Source of the DNA: Sphaerolaimus hirsutus
Taxonomy: Eukaryota; Nematoda; Chromadorea; Monhysterida; Sphaerolaimidae
Assembly: GCA_964036195.1 (NCBI GenBank)
Contig: OZ038460.1
Location: forward strand, 2,669,504-2,733,503
Direction of reading: 5' to 3'
DNA length: 64,000 nucleotides
Of the stretch, positions 45,801 to 55,900 are shown piece after piece. A model generated the notes under the pieces. The model had not been told where the DNA came from. It was given only the letters and a program-made list of their open reading frames with translations, and made no database searches. Numbering within the stretch: position 1 is the stretch's first letter; every line of letters starts with the position of its first letter. The translations under genes and the position numbers were made by a program.

Positions 45801-48800
45801 GGGGTTGAAATACGCGTACGGTATTTCCTCGAATTAGCCCCGGTGGTATATTTTTTCAGTGAAAATTTTGAGTGGTGGTTCTTCGAGGGGTGTAATGTTT
45901 CAGAACTCCCAGTAATTATTTGTTGTTTGTAACGTAATACGCAAACGTATTTAGAAATAACAACAATAACCGCCATGTACGAGTCTATATACTTATATAT
46001 TTCAGTAGATATATAGAGCATATATAGTGGATAAATATGTATAAAGATGTTATAAACCCTGTTCTAACGTAACAGTCATTATTTTTAACGTGTGTTCTAC
46101 TTACACAGATCACAAACTGAATTTTTTGTCATTACATCCGCTTTATATTGATTTCGGGTTGGTGTATTTCGAGGAAATGATAAGCCTAACAAATAAGCAG
46201 TCATAGAAGACCGCCTACGCAAATACATAATGGATTGTAATGAATTTCGAAAAATTATTACAAACACTTTTAAATACTTTTTTCCGGTTAGATTCGAAAA
46301 CTCGGATACGGGTGCCTTGAAAAATGCGTGTAGGATCACTATTGAAACGGGAAAATAGCGGGTTCCATTTCAAAGAATTAAATCGACATTAAATTGCCCC
46401 GATGCAATATTTTCGGGAATAAATACAAGTATTCTCATATCGTAAATTTTGAAACAATATGTAATATCGAAATATCGAGTTTTTTTAAAAAGTATCGCCA
46501 AAAAATCGCACCAACACGCAAAGTATCGCACGCAATTACCGCACCAACATTGAAAATTCCAAAAACTCGGGTAGCTCGACAAATCATCGGACAAACAACA
46601 ATAACACACAAAACTTCCCGAAAAAATTCTCCGAAAACCCACCAGCATGTGCAACAAATGCACAAATTCAATCAATAATGTAGCCAATGTGAAGCACAAA
46701 TCGGCATAGTACACAAATTCCATGCGACTTAGGTTTCTTTCTCTACCTTGTTCATATAAAACGGCTGCGTAGCGTAGAGCACCGTAGACAGATCTGCGTA
46801 GAAATCCAGAGATTTGCGTAGAAATTGAGTGATTTGCGTAGAAGTTGGTGTTAGGGTTCAAACGGAATTGACCCGTCGGGGTAGGGATTGGCATTTTGAA
46901 TTTTTGTGATCGCGACCGGGATTGGGGTCACGGGATCGGTATAGAAGGTTTTTCTTTAATTTTCCACAAAAAAACGTCTAAAACACACTTGCACCCCAAG
47001 TGGCATAAAACAGGAGAAGTGGCATAAAACGTACATACAGGATATTTCCGTTCACAGTTGGGAATTTCACAAAATTGGGAAGTTGTGAAATTTAGGTTCA
47101 CAGCGGAAATTAAAATAAAAAATCAATTTAACCCCCCCCCCACCAACCTAACCCACAGAGTCAAGGCATCGGCAGCCAACAGTGCCCCGTAGTTGGTGCC
47201 TAGCGTGGTGGCCATGCAGAAGGCCACGCCCAGCAGGGCGCAGGCGCACCCGCAGCACGCAGCCATCAGCACCAGCGTGCGGTACAATTGCTGCCTGCCG
47301 CTGGCTGAGCTCGCTGTGGACACCACCTGGGGGGGATGGGGGGGGGGGGTGAAAACAAGTTGTTTTGAGGTTTGTGAGGTTGAAACTTGAAAGTGGAAAG
47401 GTTGTGGCAGCGCTGAGTTCAAGACTGTGTGCCAGTGTGGTGATTTGAATCCAGCTTTCGTTTTGACCAACGCGCAAACTAGAAGAGCGGGTTCGACTCT
47501 TACCAATGACAGTGCAATTTTTGCACTCTATTTTGGTAAACAACTTTTTTTAAATCACAACGGCAAATTTCAGACAGTGTAGAATTTCTTTAAAAACATT
47601 AACATTTCGATTGCAAATTTACATGATGATTTCACACAAGGAAATACAAATCCGCCAACAATAAAAGAAAAACGTCCAAAAACAAACATATTTGATTCTA
47701 TCCTGTGCCAAAAGCGTCAAATAATACAAACATCCGACGAGTACAAACCACAGAACCCATAGCATTACTTCAGCGGCATCTTGTACATTTAAAACGCCAC
47801 AAATCACGGCAAATTTGAATATGGCAAAGTTCCAAAAACGGTCGTGAAGTTGCTGCAAGGGGGGGGGGATTTTGTTTGATAGTAATTTGTAAATCTGTAA
47901 ATAAATGAAATTTGTAAATATAACACTTGACTAGGGTTCAAACGGGATTGACTTTTCGGGATCGGGATCGGGATCGGGATTCACTTTTTGAGATTTCGGG
48001 ATCGGGATCGGGATTGGGGTTTCGGGATCGGGATCGGGATCGGGATTGGTTTTTTGAGATTTCGGGATCGGGATCGGGATCGGGATTGGCCGGGATTGGG
48101 GTCACGGGATCGGGATCGGGATTGGGATAGGCATTTTTCCGGGATCGGGATTGGGTTCTAAGGATAGATATTTTGGCCATTTTTCTGGCATTCACAGTTG
48201 TTCATAAAAGTCTCAAAACACTGTTGGATGCCAGAAAAGTGGCATAAAATTGACACTGGGGGTTTGCATCCACTTTTTTGCATGCAAAAACGTCATTATT
48301 TCACTTTTTATAATTTCCACTAATTTTTCCGGGATCGGGATCCCGGACTTGGAAGTTTCTCGGGATCGGGATCGGGATTTGAAAACTTTCGGGATCGGGA
48401 TCGGGATCGGGATTGGTATTTTTGAGATTTCGGGATCGGGATCGGGATCGGGATTGGGGTTTCGGGATCGGGATCGGGATCGGGATCGGGACTGGTAAAT
48501 CCCGGAATTTCACGGGATCCGGGATCGGGATCGGGATCCCGTTTGAACCCTACACTTGACACTTGTAAATTTGTTTATCCTTTGACATATCACTTAATAA
48601 ACCTAAATCCACGTAAATATCACTTCCCACTTTTCTTGCCATCTGCCTAAATACTTGCGAATTTGGCATCAGAAATACCAAATATTCCTCGATGTCTTTT
48701 TAAAAAAAATCAAAAGTCTCAAGTTTCCAGAACTTTAAAAAAGTTTAAAAAATGACCATCATTTCGGCGGTGCGCAGCTTGCCGAACACGAGCCAGCGGG

Positions 48801-49374
48801 CAAAATTGGTGCAAGTGATTATGAAACAGCACACTGCGTTCAGCACGATCTGAAAAGGACCGGTTTTTATGTTTTTAAAATGATTTTTTAAACATCTCGT
48901 TGAAAAACAGTCCATTCTTCAATTTTTTTTATTCAAACGTTTTTCAAATGGTAATGATTACAAAACCTATTTTACCATCGATTTTGGTTGTATACGGACT
49001 GGACCGTATGCTTCGAACAGAATGTCACAGTAATTTGATGAATAGAATTTGAACCGCGAAAAAAAACGAAACGTCCCTCGGCGCTACCGGCGCCATGTTT
49101 CTGTGGCACTACGGTTCTGACCAGCGCAAAATCGTGGCACTTTTTATATCACAGATTTTTAATCAAACATCTCACTTAAAAATACCCAAACTCACACAGC
49201 AGCACAGAGGTTCTGTTACCAGGTAAAAAAGTAATTTCAATGGCACTGATTGTGCGATCAATTTATGACTCTGTTCACTCAATCGCACATCGGTACTGTT
49301 CAACATGAGATATTTGTTCATGTGCGCTTCCCAGGGATCCAGATTTTCTGGAATTTCTTCCCCGGTGTCGATGT
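39878..49374 (-). CDS. AMFR: ER membrane E3 ubiquitin ligase, AMFR/gp78-like
   Basis: An ER-associated-degradation ubiquitin ligase. Twelve exons in transcript order: 49374-49220, 48849-48757, 47852-47688, 47326-47148, 46793-46643, 45755-45505, 44574-44375, 43839-43709, 43278-43150, 42092-41871, 40969-40800, 40100-39878. All junctions keep frame and give 688 residues to the stop; the start exon was not found. Hydrophobic TM segments fill exons 1-6 (LFYLIVLNAVCC, FWNFAIFKFAVICGVLNVQ). They are followed by RRHKNHRRVM and a complete RING-H2: CAIC, CAHIFHHWC, CPTC. After an Asn/acidic linker come FSRWLPTFRVQVSHN, a CUE domain (VREMFPHVPAHLIEADLRLT), an Asp-rich linker, and NERQSLLVDSKRRMVDVNRR matching the gp78 Ube2g2-binding region (G2BR). 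The C-terminus DLRQRKNFDASSVQRLL may be a weak p97-binding (VIM) motif. The exon 43709 donor has an alternative nine bases further on. Confidence 0.95.
42208..42625. mobile_element. CCGTATTTCC TA-flanked MITE
   Basis: The ends are CCGTATTTCCTCGAATTATC and ATTTCGAGGAAATACGG, flanked by TA (42206-42207, 42626-42627). It lies in the AMFR intron between the CUE exon and the Asp-rich-linker exon. It is the best-preserved full-length copy of the family here. Confidence 0.88.
44901..45281. mobile_element. Diverged CAAGGACGTAGCC element
   Basis: It starts CAAGGACGTAGCCAGG and ends CCTGGCTCCGTG, with the family hairpin GCGCGCAAGCGCGC (45013-45026) and a GGCGCC/CCATGG block. No matching 8-bp flanks were found. 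A truncated CAGGGGT-family remnant lies just left of it (about 44671-44900). Both are in the AMFR intron between the two RING exons. Confidence 0.7.
45817..46178. mobile_element. Degenerate CCGTATTTCC MITE
   Basis: It starts near ACGGTATTTCCTCGAATTAG and ends near TATTTCGAGGAAATGA. The internal GTTATAAACCCTGTTCTAAC and GTGTGTTCTAC blocks match other family members. The ends are altered and the TA flanks uncertain. It lies in an AMFR intron 5' of the RING exon. Confidence 0.65.
46785..46855 (+). repeat. Three ~20-bp tandem repeats across an AMFR acceptor
   Basis: Units read GATCTGCGTAGAAATCCAGA, GATTTGCGTAGAAATTGAGT and GATTTGCGTAGAAGTTGG on the plus strand. On the coding (minus) strand the unit closest to the exon has CTACGCAG where the others have CTACGCAA, and this AG is the apparent acceptor of exon 46793-46643. 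Confidence 0.75.
47932..48552. mobile_element. hAT-like element with GGATCG satellite arms
   Basis: It starts TAGGGTTCAAACGGGATT, ends ATCCCGTTTGAACCCTA, and is flanked by CACTTGAC at 47924-47931 and 48553-48560. GGGATCGGGATCGGGATC runs fill both arms. It lies in an AMFR intron. Fragments or diverged copies occur at 6618-6828, ~31509-31894, ~40996, 46852-46960 and 55845-55965. Confidence 0.93.
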
Positions 49375-51735
49375 CTGAAAAAGTGTGGGATTGTTTAAAA
49401 AATGATTGAAAAGTTACATTTCATTGTGAAAAAGTGTACAATTTGGGGTGAAAATGAGTGTGGAGTTGGCGAGGGAACATTATCTTTTCGATATTTCAGA
49501 CATTATTGTCTATATCAATTTTCATTGATAATTAGATTAGCACGGAATGCTTCTCAACGCATGATAGTCAACATTTTGTTATCGACACGAGAATTGGTGG
49601 GAATGGTCAAAGAAATCCTAAAAGTGACATTTTACATTCGATTACATTTTATCGGTTGACTGATCCCAAGCACTAATAAGTCATACATTATCACGTAATG
49701 CTATGGTGCACACGTTTTTCACATGCAAATTTTAGTAATCCTTGTAAAGCCACGAAACGTCGAATCATCGAAATTCCCCAAGAATAAACAGCGCATTAAA
49801 AACCTTTATTGGCAATATGCCCATTCTGCCCGGTTACCACAGCGACAGCTTGATATAAAGCACAGCAGAGCAATATACACGAAGTTAATGAATAAATTTG
49901 AAGCAACGGCAATGGAACGTTCCGCAAAAACGCCGGGGACCACAATTGAGGCATTTTTGCGTGGTCAGGTGACCGACAAGGCTATCGCTATTTTCCTTTT
50001 TTGTGTAAAAATACGTTTTGGATACCGGCTACATTAGTTGATAATTTTTCAGCGATTTAAACACTTTTTGTTACGGGAATGGTTGTTTTAAACATTTTTC
50101 AGAACGTTTATTACTACTGGATGACTTGACGCTGTTTTTCAAGTAGCGTCCGTCGTAATTTCTTTAAATATTGCGTAAATTCTGTTAAATTGTAAATAAC
50201 GCAATTTACATTTGGGAGAGTTGTATTTATACGTTTTAGTCAGATATGTTTATATTTCTGTCAATTTCTAGTATCAGTCCAAACTTTCTATTCCAATGTC
50301 AATCCAAACAAAAACACAATGTTTTTGTCACAATAAGACACATAAAAACGATGAAAATGCCAATGTACTCTCCAAACCAAAACTCAACACTGTATAATTT
50401 CTCTCCTTTCCGTATAATTCATGCATAATTTTGGCATGATGCCAATCGCTTGTCGGCGGCGCTGAGATCAAAGAACAAAGTCATTTCTCACTTATTTGGT
50501 CGCGACGCCGCCCCCTATTTTCCGTGTAAAGGCGGCCCTTTTGCGGTATTTACGTTTTGATGTTTATAAGTGCAGGTGATTTAATACGCCACCCCCGAAT
50601 TTTAGGATTTGTTTTTTTGGTGGTTTTGTGATTTTGTGCTCGATCTTTATTGTTTGGTGGTCAATTTGACGATTTTTTGCCGCTTATTATTTTTGGGCGA
50701 CATTTATTAATCTTGTTTATGGACATTTTGCAGACATTTCGAAGCGACTGCTACCAATCTGAAGGGCGATTATTTATTGACATTTCTGGATCATATGCGG
50801 ACGTCATGTAACTTGTCAGTTGACTGGGCAGAAAATTTATTGTCTGGTTACTATATTTTTATTCCCGTTAATATTTGCTGAAAGGCCACATTCCAAATTG
50901 ACAGGTGACTCAATTTTCCCCCTTAATTTTTATGTTTTCATATTTATTTTGCTTGGTATCTCATTTTTGATGTTAATTTTTATTCACTTTTGAGATTAAT
51001 GTTAGCGAAGACTGAACCCCTCATTTATCGAATGGACCTTAAATTTTGCTCCGGATTTGTTTGACTACGATTCAAAATCTAAATTTAGGACCAACACTAA
51101 AAATTGTAGTCATTTTTAGACTAGCGCTGTTCTATTGTTCTTCGGAATGTGCCTAACTATAATGCTAGCAGTAATTACGAACAGTAAATAGGTCTTTTTG
51201 CAGTTTTACTAACCGTAAATATTGAGGGTTTTGCCCATTTTTTCGAAGCATCTTCCTTGTAAAACACGTGGACCCAATTTATATGCACAAGGGTGGAGTC
51301 TCATTCAAAAAGTGCATAAGCACCAAATACATATAAACTCGAGTGTTGTTTATTTGACATCCACATATAGCTTTCCACATATAAAATATGCTTAAGTGTC
51401 CATGGCGCATTAATTGAAACAAAGATATGGAACATTCATATTTCGGGCTTGATTTTTGGAGTTGTAACCGTGCACAAAAATGTATTCAAACACAAACTAA
51501 GTTTAACATTTTTTGTTATATTATATTTTGTTCTATTATTTTCTTTGTGGTGGTTATCTCTTTTCCATATGCAAATACAAACCCCTAGCCAAAAAAATTT
51601 TAGTCATATTTTGAATTCGGTAAAGAAGCAACAAAATCAAAAAAAATCGTTCCTCCAATCCTTCACATTCTAAATTCATTCGTCCCCATTCATCCTTCCA
51701 CAGAAACAACAACAAAACCAAACAACCTTCAAAAA
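49375..51735. other. Divergent intergenic region, AMFR / TCF-like gene
   Basis: It should hold the missing first exon(s) of AMFR (minus strand) and 5' untranslated sequence of the TCF-like gene (plus strand). I could not identify the AMFR start codon. An open plus-strand stretch at 49729-49968 (Lys/Arg-rich, containing NKQRIKNLYWQYAHSARLP, ending at a GGTCAG|GTGACC donor-like site) could be an exon of another gene but matches nothing I know. Around 50440-50560 the DNA is less AT-rich and may be promoter-proximal. Confidence 0.4.
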
Positions 51736-52531
51736 ATGTCCATGCCGAGCACCTCGAACCAGTCCGGCGTGGCCGGCACCGACCCCGCCGGCGACGACAA
51801 TCTCGGCCCGACGGATTCTGATCAAGTCAAAGTTTTCGCCGAAATTTCTGATGAAAATGATGAAATGATGGATAAATACGCGGGGCAAACTTTGAGCGAG
51901 GACAAGAATGAATTGCTTTTTCATTCTGCCAGCGCTAAAGGGGATCAGAGGGATATCAAGGGGGCTCAGAGGGGTCTCAAAAATGGTTTGGGGGTGACGG
52001 GTTTTTGCGGGTGCTATTTTACTCAATTTTCCCCATTTGTTTTTTTTTATATTTGAGATTTCAATAGTTAATCTAGCTTAGATGTAATCTTTGTTTATAA
52101 AGTCAAGTAGCTTTTGAATTTTTTCGCCGCCTTCCGTAAATGGGGTGTTTTTCCTCTCTCGAAATTTCTGTAAAAATAAATAAATAAAATTCGAATCGAA
52201 CCTCTCTCAATCGCGATTTTTCAAATTATCCACAAAGTCATCGATCGACCTAAAAAAAACTCTCATTCAAACTCAAATTTCATTTCCCCCCCCCCCCCCA
52301 GGCAAACCAAGCACGAGCACAGCCTTCAGCAAGACCTCATCGGGGGGCACCCCCCAGCACCCCTCACATTCAACGGGGGGTGCCGCGGCCGCGTCAACTA
52401 GCGGCGGCGCGGCGGCGCAAAATCTCGACGCGCAGCAGAGAGCGGCTGCTGCCGCGGCGGCGGGATTTCACGCCGCCGCGGCGGCTAGTAACCCGTTTAT
52501 GTTTTGGCCTTATGGAGCCGGTGGATTGGTG
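51736..52531 (+). CDS. N-terminal exons of a TCF/LEF-like factor
   Basis: TCF/LEF proteins bind beta-catenin through an acidic N-terminal motif and DNA through an HMG box, and carry Wnt output in the nucleus (family knowledge). Two exons are seen. The first starts at ATG 51736 and ends near 51973 or 51985; the second is 52302-52531, closing with TTGGTG|GTGAGT. Exon 1 has GDDNLGPTDSDQVKVF followed by acidic ISDENDEMMDK and LSEDKNELL. This resembles the beta-catenin-binding segment of POP-1/Pangolin as I recall them, although the usual FKDEG core reads FAEIS. Exon 2 is Ser/Gly/Ala-rich with poly-Ala and ends NPFMFWPYGAGGLV. The upstream CCTTCCACAG at 51695-51704 suggests an acceptor and a 5' UTR exon. 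No HMG box lies in the window, so the gene would continue to the right; identification is provisional. Confidence 0.55.
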
Positions 52532-52763
52532 GTGAGTGGGGGGTTGTTTGAGGGGTTTTTTGTTCATTTTTCAACATTTTGTCAAATTTTCGACGATAAA
52601 AGTTCTCGCTATTTGCGATTTGTGATATCGTTGCAATCTCTGCTGGGTTAGCGCTTTTGCGTATATATGCGTAGTTACGAATCACTATTTTGCATGTGTA
52701 AATTCACGGTTTTCACCGCGCTCACAAATAGATACATAAAATTTCCCGATGACTTTGGCCCTA

Positions 52764-52966
52764 CACACTAGTTGACAACCAAAATTTCCACATTTCCAAG
52801 TTGACAACAAAAAATCTGATAAATATGTGTTGAACACATTTGAGTTTGAGGAGTCCGTCAACTGCTGTTGACAGAGATAAAAATGTTCATTTTGGTAAAC
52901 TCGAGTGTGTTCAACACATTTCAGTTTTGATAGTTGTGAAATATGTCAACTGGGGTGTTTCTAATG
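52764..52966. repeat. Palindromic CACACTAGTTGAC repeat
   Basis: The left side has CACACTAGTTGACA, the centre GTCAACTGCTGTTGACAG, the right side GTCAACTGGGGTG. GTGTTGAACACATTTGAGTT on the left mirrors AACTCGAGTGTGTTCAACAC on the right. It is a diverged member of the group described at 24739-24938. Confidence 0.6.
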
Positions 52967-55900
52967 TTTAGGCGCGGTAAATATTTTTGTAATTAGCGCA
53001 TGTCTATGTTTTGCTATCCGCCCGGCGCCAGTCATTTTTTATCTCCGCGCGAAAAATCGACTTTTTTCCTACTTGTTGCCATTTTGGCGTAGTGACAAAT
53101 GTCCGCATTTATGCCGCTAAAAGATTTTGGCTCCGCGGGGACGTTTTTTAGCTCAAGTTCTGCAAAGTGTCTACTTTTATGTTTTGTCTGGCGTAAATAG
53201 AAGGCCATTTATTAAGCGTTCACCCTGCTTGCAAAATTGATTGTTTCTGCGTTTTTTACACTTTGTTTCATCTAGACACTTCCCGCATCGCTGCGAGATT
53301 AATGCACTCTATACATTTTGTTTTTATGTAGTTTGCATCTAGCATTGGGGGTTGGGTTATATTGAATTTTTGCTACATCGATAGATATGTATATTGAATT
53401 TTTAGATATCGAAAATGATCACTTTTACAGTGTTTACATTTCAAAATTGATGAACTTTCTAACCTACTTTTTGGCTTTTCAAAAGGTCGAAAAGTTCCCA
53501 TGAAGTTCAAGTTCTCAATTTTCACCACATCAAAAAGTGTATCATCATTCCGAAAATGTCTACTTTTCCGATTTCGATCGATCGATCGATCAATCAAAAT
53601 CGATCGATTACCGGTGCACATTTTGCCACTCATTTTTGCATATAATAAATCGATGGGGGAGGTTATAGAGAAATAAACTGCGTGTCATGTGCGATTATTT
53701 ATGCACTGTCAATTTTATGGCGCGCCGGGAAAGATAGTTATCAGTTTTATATCGCAATTGAACTTGCGCGGAAATACTTTCATGGATATTTGTGTGTGGA
53801 TTTTACACATTTGCAAGTTTTGCGCCAGTTTGAATATGTTTAAAATCACATTTTTCATCGAACTAAAATGGTGTATGATCATAATAAAAGATGTGACATA
53901 AGCTTTATCCCTGTAAAGTGCTTTTAGGCGCCTTCAAAAAGGGTCACCACCTAATCACTCAAAAAGACACATTTTCACGCATTGCAAACACATCCAGTTT
54001 CTTTGATTTATTTGGTTAATTACAGTGTGGCTCAACCTTGAATTCTGTTGTGTAATAAGTGCCCCAATTTTTTTATGGATATGCTGCCATGTGCAAGCAA
54101 ATGCTTTTTTGCCAATAAATGGACATGTGCGGTTGTGATCTGTGACCTTTTTTGTCGAGCTACAGGGTGTTTCACTTTCTGTGAGTGAGATTTGTGAATT
54201 CAAGATATTAAGTGTGTAAATTTTGGTTCAAACCAGAGCAGTGAACAAATTTTGAAAGATGCATAAAAGAACTCTTACAATTTTCCCTGTAATTTCAACC
54301 ACCCTCTATCCCAATTTCCCCAACAAACACTTCATATTTGTCTACTAGGGGGTGGGGTTAACTAGTACTCAGTGTTAAGCTGTGACATTGGTTCGCCAGT
54401 CACACTTGTATGCACACTGTATTTTCTCTAGCACAGTGTGCATACTGCATACATATGTAAATATGTACAGTTTGCAGCTCAGTGAATCAAGTGGGCAGGT
54501 GCTTTGTTTGCTTATTAGCTGCTGTCTGTGAATTTTGAGGAATGGATTTAGTGCAGAAGTGTTTGAATGGGGTGGGGTTGATTTTTGCTTTGACCTTGAA
54601 AAGTGAGTGTACCATATTGATATGCAGAAAATTTCATGCAAAAAGTGCACAACTTTGAAGTGGTGAATTTTTGATGGAATTGATTGAACTTCCCCGATTA
54701 CATTTGTCAATGTCATGGATGTTTAACAAGTCACAGAAAAATGGATTTTTCAGCTGAAATCATTACTTGTCTTGTTATTTTAGTTCATGACTACATATAA
54801 TATAAATATTTTTGATTCAAACAGACATGGCAAGACATTATCTGTCCCATTATGTATTTACAATCATAAATACCCAAACTTTTGTCATTTGCTATTTTGA
54901 GCAGGATAATTTTACAGATAATTTTTTCATCCCTGAATATTAATTATTAATATTTTATGGTATTGCTTATGGTGAAAACACCCTTATTTTGAGTGCTCTT
55001 AATTTAAATTTTTCTTCACAATTTTCAAAACCACCCCCAAAAATCCCCCACCAAATCTGTGCAATGTTATTTCTTGCTCTGTACTGGGTAGGCAAATAAA
55101 GCACTTCAAAGTGTGTGCCCTTATGCCTGATTGTGATGAATTATGTGTGACTCTGATTGATGCCATTCTAAAGACTGACCCCACCCCACTTTGTATCAAA
55201 TAAAGGGATGAAAAAGCGCTTTTTAATTACATTGTTTAAAAAAATTTTAAGTTCTCAATTCAGGTTACGAGTCAACATATACAGGTATATCAGACAAGTG
55301 CCGGTATTTTGTGATGTGAAATATAGCCATAGAATGGCTATGGAGCCATAGGATAGCATTATTTATGTCAAAAATATCCTTTTTATGTCGAGTGTTACTC
55401 GCTGACAAAAAACAGCCACCCCTTTAACCAAGTGGCTATATTTCAGTGGGGGGTGCTCGACTAGTAGAACACTTTCAAGTGCTATGTATTCAGTGGGAAG
55501 TTTGAGTCGGTGGTCAGTTGTCTGTTTGGATGAAATGAAATATTTTTGGGAGTGACCAGTGGTCATCTTGAATTTCTGCACATCAAAGGGACTTCCCGCC
55601 CCAAATAAAAATTGGGGTGTGGCTTCTGTTTTTGAGTAGCACATATATATTCACGTATGCGTATTCAAATTCCCATGTATTATGTATGCACATTTCTGTG
55701 TGTACCGGAATTCGTATATCGTATACCGGATGTTTGAAAAGCATTTTTGACGCATGCACAATGGATGGGTCAAAAATAATTGATGTGTGCGCCTATGGGG
55801 ATTTCGGCACGGGGTGCCAAATTCGAATTTGAGCACCTTTGATGTGGGGTTCGAATGCGACCGGGTTTTCTGGATCGGGATGTGCACCGGAATTGTGAAG

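Noticed and set aside
46370-46894. 174-residue minus-strand ORF as one protein
   Set aside because: Only 46643-46793 matches gp78 and has proper splice borders; the ends read into intron and a GGATCG-type fragment.
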